NCBI GenBank assembly: GCA_947494435.1
Contig: CANLUY010000001.1
Location: forward strand, 186,001-250,000
DNA: 64,000 nt
Direction of reading: 5' to 3'
Origin: an uncultured Litoreibacter sp.
GTDB lineage: Bacteria; Pseudomonadota; Alphaproteobacteria; Rhodobacterales; Rhodobacteraceae
Position numbers and translations under genes: made by a program. Shown in pieces: positions 15,163 to 23,630 of this stretch (the stretch's first letter is position 1; each line of letters begins with the position of its first letter). Below the pieces are notes generated by a model, which ran no database searches, had not been told where the DNA came from, and saw nothing but the letters and a program-made list of their open reading frames with translations.

Positions 15163-16451
15163 CCCAGCGTCATTTCAAGCCGGTCGCGCAATTGCCACCA
15201 CAAGATCGCAGCTCCTTTGCCTATCATTTGAGTCCGTCGAAACGGCATCGGCGTCATGGTGGACACAGGAAATGCTAAACTGTCCGCCGCCGCGCCCAAG
15301 GCACGTTCTGCCATCACTTTGCCCATCACATGGCTCATCGCCACACCGCGCCCGTTATATCCAAGTCCCGCAATCAAGCCGCGCGCCGGTTCGTAAAGAT
15401 GCGGCAAATGATCCTCAGTCACGGCGATCTGACCACCCCATCGGTACCGCCAGGTGACGTTTGAAAGCTGCGGAAACACACGGACCGCATCGCGGATCAA
15501 CGCTTCATGTCCGGTGATTTGACCCGACAGCGTTTTTTTCCCAACGCCACCGAACACCATGCGATTATCCGGCTCCCGCCGCGCATACATGATGACCCTG
15601 CGCGTGTCGGAGATCGTCTGCCCGTCAGGCAGAATGTCATCAATGATCCCGCCCTCAACCGGATCAGTGGCGACCTGAATGCTCACAAGGGGCAAGATCG
15701 TTTTGGGCAGGGCCGGCAGCAGCCCGTCCGTGTAGCCATTCGTCGCCAAGATCACCGTCTGCGCCGTGATCTGTGCGCCCTCTGTCCGCAACGCCCACCC
15801 TGATGCGGTTTGCGTCAGGCTTTTAACCGCAGATTGGCCGAATATCTGCGCCCCCGCGCCCCGCGCTGCCCGCGCAACGCCGCGCGCAAGCGAGAGGGGG
15901 TGAATGGCCCCGCCTTTCGGGGCGAAGATCCCAGACTGATATGTCTTGGTTCCGGTCAACGCATGCAAATCTGCACCCGTGACCTCCTCCATTCCCGCGC
16001 CGTAGCGGTTCCAGCCTTGCGCGTTGGCGCGCGTGGTCGCCGCGATCTTGGCGCAGTGATTGACCCGCAACCAGCCGTTTTGACGGGGCTGGCAGTCAAT
16101 CTGATAGCTTTGGATCAGATCAAACAGTGCGTCCGCCGACCCGAGGGAGGTTTCCGCCAGACGCTCCGCATAAACGGGACCAATTAGGGCTTCAAGCTGC
16201 TCCGGTCCGTTAAAGGGCAACATCGGATTGACCTGCCCGCCATTGCGTCCTGACGCGCCCCAGCCCACATCGCCTGCATCCAGTACGACCACATCACTTC
16301 CGGCTTCCGCCAGATGCAAGGCTGCGCGCAGCCCAGTGAACCCCGCACCCACGATCGCAACGTCACACGATATCTGCCCTGCGGCACGCGGGCTTTCCTC
16401 AAAAGGTGTCGCGGTTGCGGCCCATAGGCTCGGCGGAAACTCAGCTGCCAT
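15159..16451 (-). CDS. FAD-dependent amino acid/amine oxidoreductase (DAO family)
   Basis: The 430-residue protein has an N-terminal FAD-binding fingerprint (CDVAIVGAGFTGLRAALHLA) and the motif WGASGRNGGQVNP shared by gamma-glutamylputrescine oxidase and related enzymes. The C-terminal FAD contact is GLIAGLGYNGRGVAMS. It would oxidise an amine or D/N-methyl amino acid to an imine with release of peroxide or transfer to the chain. It is one base after the LysR gene and overlaps the transporter gene. The substrate is not determined by sequence. Confidence 0.9.
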   Translation of the reverse strand: MAAEFPPSLWAATATPFEESPRAAGQISCDVAIVGAGFTGLRAALHLAEAGSDVVVLDAGDVGWGASGRNGGQVNPMLPFNGPEQLEALIGPVYAERLAETSLGSADALFDLIQSYQIDCQPRQNGWLRVNHCAKIAATTRANAQGWNRYGAGMEEVTGADLHALTGTKTYQSGIFAPKGGAIHPLSLARGVARAARGAGAQIFGQSAVKSLTQTASGWALRTEGAQITAQTVILATNGYTDGLLPALPKTILPLVSIQVATDPVEGGIIDDILPDGQTISDTRRVIMYARREPDNRMVFGGVGKKTLSGQITGHEALIRDAVRVFPQLSNVTWRYRWGGQIAVTEDHLPHLYEPARGLIAGLGYNGRGVAMSHVMGKVMAERALGAAADSLAFPVSTMTPMPFRRTQMIGKGAAILWWQLRDRLEMTLG

Positions 16452-16452
16452 T

Positions 16453-17346
16453 TCAGGCCGTCGTATCAGCCCAAGTTTTTGCTTCTTCTTTGAGGAAGGT
16501 CACAAAAGAATGCACCTTCGCAGTTCTGTGCAAATCAACATGCGTCACACAGTAGAAGGTCGAGAACCAAGCGGGGTTTGGCTCCATCACTTCCCGCATG
16601 TTCGGGTCTTCCTGTCCCATATAAGAGGGCAAAAATCCGATCCCCGCGCCTGCCAACACGGCATCCTGCACAGTGTTTGTGTCAGAACATTTGTAGACAA
16701 CATTGGCCTCCGGCACTTTCTCCCCAATCCACTTCATGAACGGCGCGCGCGGATCAAGATTGATCACGCGGCAAAAGCGGTGATTTGGGATGTCGTCTAA
16801 TCCGTTGAGCGGGCCGTGGCGGAAGATGTAGTCTTTGTGCGCGAACAGACCCATGCGCAACTGGCCGATTTCACTAACGATATTATCCAGATCATTGCCC
16901 GGCGCACCCGCACGCAGGGCCACATGTGCCTCGCCATATTCCAAGCGCAAGGGGCGCGTATCAACGATCAATTGCGCCCGTACCTCGGGGTTGTCGGCTT
17001 GATACTTTGTCAACGTGCGCGCCATCAAAGGCGACATCTGCGGCAGGCACGTCACGATCAACTCGCCAGAAACCGACGCCCCGCGTCCATGAATACGCCC
17101 CGCCAACTGCGTCAGCTGATCTTCGGTTGCGCCCGCGACGGTCAACAAATCTTCGCCCGCTTCGGTTGGCGTGTAACCGCGTGCATGGCGTTGAAACAGC
17201 TTCGCACCCAGCTTGCCCTCGAGGGAATCGATATGCCGGATCACGGTCGCGTGGTGCACCCCCAACACATCTGCCGCCGCTGAAACCGTCCGCAAGCGCG
17301 CAACCTGATAAGCGGTCCGAAACTCATCCCAATTGTCGATATCCAT
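16453..17346 (-). CDS. LysR-family transcriptional regulator
   Basis: The 297-residue protein starts DNWDEFRTAYQVARLRTVSA and has the helix-turn-helix LGVHHATVIRHIDSLEGKLG, followed by the effector-binding domain (GELIVTCLPQMSP). It differs clearly from the LysR beside the alternative oxidase. It is the first gene of a leftward operon with an amine oxidase and a transporter, and so may control its own operon, which is less common than a divergent LysR. Confidence 0.92.
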   Translation of the reverse strand: MDIDNWDEFRTAYQVARLRTVSAAADVLGVHHATVIRHIDSLEGKLGAKLFQRHARGYTPTEAGEDLLTVAGATEDQLTQLAGRIHGRGASVSGELIVTCLPQMSPLMARTLTKYQADNPEVRAQLIVDTRPLRLEYGEAHVALRAGAPGNDLDNIVSEIGQLRMGLFAHKDYIFRHGPLNGLDDIPNHRFCRVINLDPRAPFMKWIGEKVPEANVVYKCSDTNTVQDAVLAGAGIGFLPSYMGQEDPNMREVMEPNPAWFSTFYCVTHVDLHRTAKVHSFVTFLKEEAKTWADTTA

Positions 17347-17501
17347 TTGTGCACCTATTCACGTTGTCGGCAGCTTCAATTCTTTAGCGTTCAGTTTTGC
17401 AGATCCCCTCCCCACTGCCAAGGGGAAGATGCCCGACCCGATCATATCGGCGGATGTCACGTCTTTGACAGTCCGGAAAGACTGCCCTTACAACACAATC
17501 T

Positions 17502-17987
17502 ATGAAGATTTCACGAAACACGCACGCACAGCTGATCGTTGGCGAGAACCCCATTCTCGTCTCCATCGCCATGGCGCTCATGGCCCTTGTCTTTGCGGGC
17601 ATTGGTATCAGCGTGCTGGCACTGGGGGAGTGGGTCGGCATTGTCTTCCTGCTCGGCGCGGGCATTCCGCTGGTCTGTCTCTACGTCTTCGCGCGCAGGG
17701 TTCAACTGATCTTCAACCGCAAGGACGGCACATTGACCATCCAGCGCAAAAACATGCGTGAGGCGGTGCGGATCGTGCATGACCTCAAAGACGTCCTGCG
17801 CGCCGATCTGGAAAGCACCCAAAGCGACAATGGCACGCTGCACCGTGTGACGCTCGTACTGAAAGGCGAAAGCGCAGGTCGCCACCCGATCACCGCGTCT
17901 TACTCCAATATCGGCGACCACGCAGGCGTCGCGACAGCGATCAACGCGTGGTTAGAACAAGATCGCCCTACGCCAGACCCGGCTTGA
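17502..17987 (+). CDS. Membrane protein of unknown function, 161 residues
   Basis: ATG at 17502. Two adjacent hydrophobic helices (VSIAMALMALVFAGIGISVLA-like and VGIVFLLGAGIPLVCLYVFA) are followed by a soluble C-terminal domain of about 95 residues with alternating strands (LIFNRKDGTLTIQRKN). The layout, two helices and a PH-like cytoplasmic domain, is common among small uncharacterised proteins. It lies between the LysR gene and ffh and is probably transcribed alone. Confidence 0.7.
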   Translation: MKISRNTHAQLIVGENPILVSIAMALMALVFAGIGISVLALGEWVGIVFLLGAGIPLVCLYVFARRVQLIFNRKDGTLTIQRKNMREAVRIVHDLKDVLRADLESTQSDNGTLHRVTLVLKGESAGRHPITASYSNIGDHAGVATAINAWLEQDRPTPDPA

Positions 17988-18023
17988 CTCACTGACCACA
18001 CAGGCATAAACCCCGCTCAACAT

Positions 18024-18113
18024 CCGGAAGCACTGATCTTCCGGTCCCCGCATTGTGCAGGGATCGCCCCCCACCAGCGAGTCTCGCCCGTGGGGGCCAA
18101 ACTGTTTGTTTGG
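18024..18113 (+). promoter_or_regulatory. Cluster of hairpins in the gap before ffh
   Basis: Three stems are seen in the 218-base gap: CCGGAAG/CTTCCGG (18024-18030 with 18038-18044), CCCCCAC/GTGGGGG (18068-18074 with 18090-18096) and CCAAAC/GTTTGG (18097-18102 with 18108-18113). The last can extend with GGGG and CCCC on its flanks, which would break the second stem, so they can be alternative folds. They may end the preceding transcript or shape the ffh leader. Confidence 0.45.
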
Positions 18114-18205
18114 ACCCCACTCAACACTGAGCGGGAGGGGGCAAAACTGTTTGAGCGTTCCTATATACATAGGAGCAAACCGAGGAAAAAGGAGCCAGAG
18201 AGCTT

Positions 18206-19708
18206 ATGTTTGAGAACCTATCCGAACGCCTCTCCGGCGTCTTTGACAAGCTCACCAAGCAAGGCGCCCTGTCTGAGGATGACGTCAAAACCGCGCTCCG
18301 CGAGGTCCGCGTGGCCCTGCTTGAGGCCGACGTCTCCCTGCCCGTCGCGCGCGATTTCGTCAAAGCCGTGGCCGAAAAAGCCACCGGCCAGAACGTCACC
18401 AAATCCGTCACACCCGGCCAGCAGGTCATCAAGATCGTCCATGACGAGCTGAAACATGTGCTCGCAGGCGACAATGAAGAACCGGGCGAGCTGAAAATCG
18501 ACAACCCGCCCGCCCCGATCCTGATGGTCGGCCTGCAAGGTGGCGGTAAGACCACCACGACCGGCAAGCTGGCCAAGCGGCTGCAGGAAAAGAACAAGAA
18601 GAAGGTCCTGATGGCGTCGCTCGACATCTATCGCCCTGCCGCGATGGACCAGCTCGCGATCCTCGGCACCCAGATTGGCGTCGACACTCTGCCGATCGTC
18701 AAAGGCGAAAAGCCTGTCGACATCGCCCGCCGCGCCAAGCAGCAAGCGACACTAGGCGGCTACGACGTCTACATGCTCGACACCGCCGGTCGTCTTCAGA
18801 TCGACGAAGTCCTCATGAAAGAGGTTGAAGACGTCCGTGATGTCGTCAACCCGCGTGAAACGCTTCTGGTCGTCGATGGTCTGACCGGCCAAGTCGCCGT
18901 CGAGGTTGCGGAAGAGTTCGACGACAAGATCGGCATCTCCGGCGTCGTCCTGACCCGTATGGATGGCGACGGTCGCGGCGGCGCGGCGCTGTCGATGCGC
19001 GCCGTCACCGGCAAGCCGATCAAATTCGTGGGCTTGGGCGAGAAGATGGACGCGCTCGAAACCTTCGAGCCGGACCGTATCGCTGGCCGCATCCTTGGCA
19101 TGGGCGACATCGTCTCCCTCGTCGAAAAAGCGCAGGAAACCATCGAGGCCGAACAGGCTGAGAAGATGATGAAGCGCTTCACCAAAGGTCAGTTCAACAT
19201 GAACGACCTGAAGATGCAGCTGGAGCAAATGCTCAAGATGGGCGGCATGGAAGGCATGATGTCGATGATGCCCGGCATGAAGAAAATGGCCGCCCAAGCC
19301 GACAAAGCAGGCCTCGATGACAAGGTCCTGAAACAACAAATCGCTCTGATCCAATCCATGACCAAGAAGGAGCGTGCGAACCCGCAGCTTCTGCAAGCCA
19401 GCCGCAAGAAACGCATCGCGGCAGGCTCCGGCATGGAAGTCTCGGACCTCAACAAATTGCTGAAAATGCAGCGCCAGATGTCCGACATGATGAAGAAGAT
19501 GGGCAAAATGGGCAAAGGCGGCATGCTGAAACAGGCCATGAAAGGCATGTTCGGCAAAGGCGGTATGCCCGATATGAACGACCCCGCAGCAATGGAAGAA
19601 GCCGCCAAGAAAATGGGCATGAACGTGCCCGGCGGCATGGGCGGACTGCCGGGTCTGGGCGGCGGCCAATTGCCTCCGGGTCTGTCCGGGTTCGGCAAAA
19701 AGAAATGA
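18206..19708 (+). CDS. ffh: Signal recognition particle protein Ffh (SRP54)
   Basis: The 500-residue GTPase has an N-terminal helical N domain, the G domain with P-loop GLQGGGKTTTTGKLAKRL and the DTAGRLQ and TRMDGDGRGG motifs, and from about residue 300 a methionine-rich M domain (MEGMMSMMPGMKKMAAQ) that binds signal sequences and 4.5S RNA. The C-terminal tail is long and rich in Gly, Met and Lys. The ATG follows AAAGGAG. It leads a train of nine mostly overlapping genes that ends with trmD. Confidence 0.97.
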   Translation: MFENLSERLSGVFDKLTKQGALSEDDVKTALREVRVALLEADVSLPVARDFVKAVAEKATGQNVTKSVTPGQQVIKIVHDELKHVLAGDNEEPGELKIDNPPAPILMVGLQGGGKTTTTGKLAKRLQEKNKKKVLMASLDIYRPAAMDQLAILGTQIGVDTLPIVKGEKPVDIARRAKQQATLGGYDVYMLDTAGRLQIDEVLMKEVEDVRDVVNPRETLLVVDGLTGQVAVEVAEEFDDKIGISGVVLTRMDGDGRGGAALSMRAVTGKPIKFVGLGEKMDALETFEPDRIAGRILGMGDIVSLVEKAQETIEAEQAEKMMKRFTKGQFNMNDLKMQLEQMLKMGGMEGMMSMMPGMKKMAAQADKAGLDDKVLKQQIALIQSMTKKERANPQLLQASRKKRIAAGSGMEVSDLNKLLKMQRQMSDMMKKMGKMGKGGMLKQAMKGMFGKGGMPDMNDPAAMEEAAKKMGMNVPGGMGGLPGLGGGQLPPGLSGFGKKK

Positions 19709-20223
19709 TCGCCCCCACTCTCCATACCGAGCGCCTGACGCTGCGCATGCCTGTGCTGGATGATTTCGACGCCTATGCCGAGATCATGGCCGGTGACGTG
19801 GATGGGTTTATGGGCGGCCCGTTCAGCCGCCCAGACGCATGGGACGACTATTGCGTCGGTATCGCGGGCTGGGCGCTGCATGGCCACGGCACGTGGAGCG
19901 CAGACAAATCAGACGACGAAACCCTGCTGGGCTTTGTCGGACTGAACCTTGAGTTTACCGACCCCGAGCGGGAATTGGGCTGGATGTTCCTGCCCTCTGC
20001 ACGCGGCAAAGGCCACGCATTTGAGGCCGCAACCGCCATTCGCGACTACGCGTTCGCAACTCTCGGCTGGTCGGATGTCGTCAGCTATGTTGACCCCGCC
20101 AACACCAAATCGCGCGCCTTGGCTGAACGGCTGGGCGCCACCATTGATCCCGACGCACCACTGCCCGAAGGCGAAACGTCCGACGATGTGGTCGTCTACC
20201 GCCACCGGAAGATCGCGGCATGA
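19705..20223 (+). CDS. GNAT-family acetyltransferase (RimJ/RimL-like), first of a pair
   Basis: The 172-residue protein begins PTLHTERLTLRMPVLDDFDA, the usual entry of RimJ/RimL-like acetyltransferases, and has the acetyl-CoA loop FLPSARGKGHAFEAATAIRD and the terminal VVSYVDPANTKSRALAERLG. It would transfer acetyl groups to an amino group of a protein or small molecule. Its ATG overlaps the ffh stop and its own stop overlaps the next, paralogous gene. Confidence 0.9.
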   Translation: MIAPTLHTERLTLRMPVLDDFDAYAEIMAGDVDGFMGGPFSRPDAWDDYCVGIAGWALHGHGTWSADKSDDETLLGFVGLNLEFTDPERELGWMFLPSARGKGHAFEAATAIRDYAFATLGWSDVVSYVDPANTKSRALAERLGATIDPDAPLPEGETSDDVVVYRHRKIAA

Positions 20224-20750
20224 GCGTCGTCTTTCAAACTCCCACGCTTGAGACAGAGCGTCTGATCCTGCGGCCCCCAAAGCCGTCAGATGCCCCAACC
20301 TTCATGGCGTTCTACGCCACAGAGCGGTCGCAATATACCGGCGGGCCGAAGACAGCGCGCAGAGCATGGGACTTCTTCGGAACAGAGATCGGCCATTGGG
20401 TGATGAACGGGTTTGGCATGTTTGTCGTGACGCTCAAAGGCGATGACACCCCGCTGGGGATCGTCGGCCATTGGTATCCGCATGGCTGGGCGGAAAAAGA
20501 AGTCGGCTGGGTTTTGTTCGACGCCGCCCATGAGGGCAAAGGCATCGCGCGTGAGGCCGCAGAAGCCTGCGTGGCCTATGCCTATGACACGCTCGGTTGG
20601 GACACTGTGGTCAGCTACATCGCGCCGGAAAACGACGCCTCCATCAAACTGGCAGAGCGTCTTGGCGCGAAATTGGATGCAAACGCCCCAAAGCCGGAAA
20701 GCTCCGGCCCCTGCCTGATCTACCGCCACCCTATTCCGGAGGCCGCATAA
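20220..20750 (+). CDS. GNAT-family acetyltransferase, second of a pair
   Basis: The 176-residue protein parallels its neighbour along the whole length (PTLETERLILRPPKPSDAPT; GWVLFDAAHEGKGIAREAAE; VVSYIAPENDASIKLAERLG), so the two arose by tandem duplication. It has kept the acetyl-CoA-binding loop. The gene overlaps by four bases with the gene before it and by one base with the chorismate mutase gene after it. Confidence 0.9.
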   Translation: MSVVFQTPTLETERLILRPPKPSDAPTFMAFYATERSQYTGGPKTARRAWDFFGTEIGHWVMNGFGMFVVTLKGDDTPLGIVGHWYPHGWAEKEVGWVLFDAAHEGKGIAREAAEACVAYAYDTLGWDTVVSYIAPENDASIKLAERLGAKLDANAPKPESSGPCLIYRHPIPEAA

Positions 20751-21043
20751 TGTCTGATGACGTCACCCGCGCCGCAGAGCTGTTGAAAGAGCATCGCGCC
20801 TCTATCGACCGCCTGGACGCAATCCTCGTCTACACGCTGGGCGAGCGGTTCAAGCACACCCAAGCCGTGGGCAAGCTGAAGGCTGCACATGACCTGCCGC
20901 CCTCTGATCCCGCCCGCGAGGCCACGCAAATAGAACGACTTGAGGATTTGGCAAAACGTGCCGACCTCGACCCCGAATTCGCCAAATCCTTCCTGAATTT
21001 CATCATTCGGGAAGTCATCCAGAACCACAAGAGTTTCAAGTAA
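20750..21043 (+). CDS. Chorismate mutase, AroQ class
   Basis: The start was set at ATG 20750, which overlaps the preceding TAA by one base and follows CCGGAGG; the longer frame to 20597 lies inside the acetyltransferase gene. The 97-residue all-helical protein has the AroQ residues in order: LLKEHRASIDRLDAILVYTL, an R..H.QAVGKLKA segment, and a C-terminal helix FLNFIIREVIQNHKSF. It turns chorismate into prephenate for phenylalanine and tyrosine. It is monofunctional and placed just ahead of rpsP. Confidence 0.92.
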   Translation: MSDDVTRAAELLKEHRASIDRLDAILVYTLGERFKHTQAVGKLKAAHDLPPSDPAREATQIERLEDLAKRADLDPEFAKSFLNFIIREVIQNHKSFK

Positions 21044-21085
21044 TTTCAGGCACATGCCTGACACGCCATCTAAGGAGAAAACACA

Positions 21086-21529
21086 ATGGCAATGAAAATC
21101 CGTCTGGCCCGTGGTGGGTCCAAAAAACGCCCCTTCTACCGTGTTGTTGCAGCTGACAGCCGCATGCCACGTGACGGTCGTTACGTCGAGAAACTGGGCA
21201 CATATAACCCATTGCTGCCAAAAGACAGCGAAGAGCGTGTGAAGCTCGACATGGAGCGCGTTCAGCACTGGCTCGACAAAGGCGCACAGCCGACCGACCG
21301 TGTGTCTCGTTTCTTGGAAGCTGCCGGTGTTCTTGAGAAGAAAGAGCGCGCGAACCTGAAAAAAGGTGAGCCGGGCAAGAAAGCTCAAGAGCGCGTTGAA
21401 GAAAAAGCCGCAAAAGCCCAAGCCGCAGCCGACGCTGCTGCTGAAGCCGCTGCTGCGCCTGCTGAAGAAGCACCAGCTGAAGAGGCACCCGCCGAAGAAG
21501 CTGCTGCAGAAGAGGCAAAAGCAGAGTAA
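21086..21529 (+). CDS. rpsP: 30S ribosomal protein S16
   Basis: The 147-residue protein starts [20 protein letters not shown], the S16 core, with AAGGAG upstream. The core ends near residue 90 and is followed by a long alanine/glutamate-rich tail of PAEE and AAAEE repeats, which is typical of this lineage and likely disordered. It lies upstream of bluB, rimM and trmD in the normal rpsP-rimM-trmD order, with two extra genes inserted. Confidence 0.97.
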   Translation: MAMKIRLARGGSKKRPFYRVVAADSRMPRDGRYVEKLGTYNPLLPKDSEERVKLDMERVQHWLDKGAQPTDRVSRFLEAAGVLEKKERANLKKGEPGKKAQERVEEKAAKAQAAADAAAEAAAAPAEEAPAEEAPAEEAAAEEAKAE

Positions 21530-21532
21530 GCT

Positions 21533-22162
21533 ATGCATGCTTTTTCCCGCGAGTTTCGGGACGAGCTAGAGGCATTGATGCAGTGGCGGCGCGATGTGCG
21601 CCGCTTCCGCACCGATCCCATTGACGAGGCACTGCTTGCGCGGTGCCTCGATGCGTTTTCCTTTGCGCCCTCCGTCGGCCTGTCCGAGCCGTGGCGCATC
21701 TTGCGGGTGAACAGCGCAGAAGCCCGCGCCAAAGCCTTGGACAACTACAAAACCGCCAACGCGACAGCGCTCGCGGATCAGACCCAAGACAAACAAGACA
21801 GCTACGCGCAACTCAAACTCTCCGGCATGCAAGACGCGCCAGTGCAACTGGCGATATTCTGCGACGAGGAAACCGCGAAAGGCCACGGCCTCGGTGCCGC
21901 CTCCATGCCCGAGATGCGCCGCTACTCCGTCGTTTCCGCCATCACGCTCTTCTGGCTGAAAGCCCGCGCAGAGGGCCTTGGCACAGGCTGGGTCTCCATC
22001 CTTGACCCCGAACAATTGCGCAAAGACTTGAACGCCCCCGAAGACTGGCGCTTGGTCGGCTACCTTTGCGTCGGCTACCCTGAGCGCGCCAATGACACCC
22101 CCGAACTTGAACAACTCGGCTGGGAAACCCGCGCCGACGCGCTTCATATCCAAGAGGTCTGA
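21533..22162 (+). CDS. bluB: 5,6-Dimethylbenzimidazole synthase BluB
   Basis: The 209-residue nitroreductase-fold protein has the BluB hallmarks: MQWRRDVRRFRTDPIDE for FMN phosphate, FSFAPSVGLSEPWRIL, and the C-terminal GLGTGWVSILDPEQLRK and GYLCVGYPE. BluB breaks down reduced FMN with oxygen to make the lower ligand of vitamin B12. It starts four bases after the rpsP stop and is followed three bases later by a 47-residue membrane gene. Cobalamin genes cobU and a phosphatase are found 19 kb away. Confidence 0.93.
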   Translation: MHAFSREFRDELEALMQWRRDVRRFRTDPIDEALLARCLDAFSFAPSVGLSEPWRILRVNSAEARAKALDNYKTANATALADQTQDKQDSYAQLKLSGMQDAPVQLAIFCDEETAKGHGLGAASMPEMRRYSVVSAITLFWLKARAEGLGTGWVSILDPEQLRKDLNAPEDWRLVGYLCVGYPERANDTPELEQLGWETRADALHIQEV

Positions 22163-22165
22163 GAC

Positions 22166-22309
22166 ATGCGCAAACTCATCACTTTGGTCTTGATGGGGCT
22201 GGCCTTCTATGGCGGCCTCAAGGTAGAGCGCATCCTGAACGACGGCCGCTGCACCAACGCAGGCGGCACAGTAAACGCACGCGGATTGTGTATCGGAGCA
22301 AGCCAATGA
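22166..22309 (+). CDS. 47-residue membrane or secreted peptide between bluB and rimM
   Basis: An ATG at 22166, three bases after the bluB stop, opens a 47-codon frame whose TGA overlaps the rimM ATG (ATGA). AAGAGG is in the end of bluB. The peptide has a basic start, one hydrophobic segment (LITLVLMGLAFYGGL), and a short polar tail with two cysteines (DGRCTNAGG and RGLCIGASQ) that could form a disulfide outside the inner membrane. Its exact fit between two coupled genes supports that it is translated. Function unknown. Confidence 0.75.
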   Translation: MRKLITLVLMGLAFYGGLKVERILNDGRCTNAGGTVNARGLCIGASQ

Positions 22310-22818
22310 GCAAAGACAAGATCGTGGTCGGCGTCATCGCGGGCGCGTTTGGCGTCAAAGGCGAAGTGCGCCTGAAATCATTCTGCGCGGAACCCTCCGA
22401 CATCGCCAATTACTCCCCGCTGCACACGGAAAAGGGCGAGGAATACACCGTCAAGATCACCCGCACCGTCAAGAACGGCTTCGCCGCGCGCCTGTCCGGC
22501 ATCCGCTTCAAGGACGAGGCCGACAAGCTCAAAGGCACCAAGCTGTATGCCGACCGCGCGCTGCTACCTGAGCTACCAGACGACGAATATTACTACACCG
22601 ACCTGATCGGCCTCGACGTGCTGGACACCGGCGGTACCAAGATCGGCAAGATCGCCGCAGTTGAAAATCACGGCGCAGGCGACATCCTCGACATTCGCGG
22701 CCCCGGCGTCAAAACCCTGCTTCTGCCCTTCACGCGCGAAGTCGTGCCCACCGTCGATCTCGCCGCGCGCCGTGTCATTGTCGACCCGCCCGAAGAAAGC
22801 ATAGGCAAGGAAAAATGA
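22306..22818 (+). CDS. rimM: 16S rRNA processing / 30S maturation factor RimM
   Basis: ATG at 22306 overlaps the TGA of the small gene. The 170-residue protein has the N-terminal RimM barrel (DKIVVGVIAGAFGVKGEVRL) and the C-terminal PRC-barrel (YYTDLIGLDVLDTGGTKIG, then DILDIRGPG). It helps mature the head of the 30S subunit and binds S19. Its stop overlaps trmD by four bases. Confidence 0.96.
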   Translation: MSKDKIVVGVIAGAFGVKGEVRLKSFCAEPSDIANYSPLHTEKGEEYTVKITRTVKNGFAARLSGIRFKDEADKLKGTKLYADRALLPELPDDEYYYTDLIGLDVLDTGGTKIGKIAAVENHGAGDILDIRGPGVKTLLLPFTREVVPTVDLAARRVIVDPPEESIGKEK

Positions 22819-23615
22819 CCGCCACTCCTGCCAAATCCCACGGGCGCAAATCCATCACCACTTCGCTGCAACCGCGAGACCTGATGGAAGAAACCAAGCT
22901 CAAAGACGCCTGGGTCGCCAAGATCATCACCCTATTTCCCGAGGCCTTCCCCGGCGTCTTAGGCGCATCGCTGACCGGCAAAGCACTGAAAGACGGGCTT
23001 TGGGCGCTTGAGACCATCGACCTGCGCATCTTCGGTGAGGGCAAGCACCGCAACGTGGATGACACGCCCTATGGCGGCGGCGCGGGCATGGTCCTGCGCG
23101 CCGATGTCGTCGCCAAAGCCCTCGATTTCGCGTCCAAACGCACGCCTGCAGATCGCAAGACATGGCCCATCGTCTACCTGTCGCCGCGCGGAACCCCTTT
23201 CACCCAAGCCAAAGCGCAGGAATGGAGCCAGACCGAAGGCATCACCCTCCTTTGCGGCAGGTTCGAAGGCGTCGATCAACGCGTCCTTGATGAATATGAA
23301 ATCGAAGAAGTCTCCCTCGGTGATTTTGTCCTGACGGGTGGCGAAATCGCCGCCCAAGCCATGCTGGACGCTACCGTCCGCCTACAAGACAGCGTGCTCG
23401 GCAACGCAGATAGCACGCAAGAGGAAAGCCACTCCAACGGCCTGCTCGAACACCCCCAATACACCCGCCCGGCGGAATTCAGAGGCCGCACAGTTCCCGA
23501 AGTTCTCACCTCAGGCGATCACGGCAAAATCGCCACGTGGCGGCAGCAGCAATCCGAGGCGCTCACGCAAGAGCGCCGCCCAGATTTGTGGAACAAAGCA
23601 AATGACGGCGACTAA
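22815..23615 (+). CDS. trmD: tRNA (guanine-N1)-methyltransferase TrmD
   Basis: The 266-residue SPOUT-class enzyme carries DDTPYGGGAGMVLRADV, LLCGRFEGVDQRVLDEY and SLGDFVLTGGEIAAQ, the knotted SAM site, and the C-terminal PQYTRPAEFRG. It methylates G37 in tRNA and prevents frameshifting. An extra N-terminal stretch of about 30 residues precedes the usual start (WVAKIITLFPEAFPG); a later start is possible but no other ATG has better context than the rimM-overlapping one. It ends the ffh-trmD train. Confidence 0.96.
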   Translation: MTATPAKSHGRKSITTSLQPRDLMEETKLKDAWVAKIITLFPEAFPGVLGASLTGKALKDGLWALETIDLRIFGEGKHRNVDDTPYGGGAGMVLRADVVAKALDFASKRTPADRKTWPIVYLSPRGTPFTQAKAQEWSQTEGITLLCGRFEGVDQRVLDEYEIEEVSLGDFVLTGGEIAAQAMLDATVRLQDSVLGNADSTQEESHSNGLLEHPQYTRPAEFRGRTVPEVLTSGDHGKIATWRQQQSEALTQERRPDLWNKANDGD

Positions 23616-23630
23616 ACGCGCCTGAACGGT

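Noticed and set aside
17988-18205. 4.5S SRP RNA gene next to ffh
   Set aside because: The conserved core around GGUCAGG and GGAAGGAAGCAGCC is absent; only CCGGAAG is present, as part of a short hairpin.
18752-19669. A 305-codon open frame on the minus strand opposite ffh
   Set aside because: It is very rich in His, Ala and Phe because it reads the complement of the methionine-rich M domain in high-GC DNA. ffh is certain, so this is a shadow.
21410-21527. Tandem repeat at the end of rpsP as a possible recombination or mobile repeat
   Set aside because: It is a low-complexity Ala/Glu tail in frame with S16, normal for this lineage.
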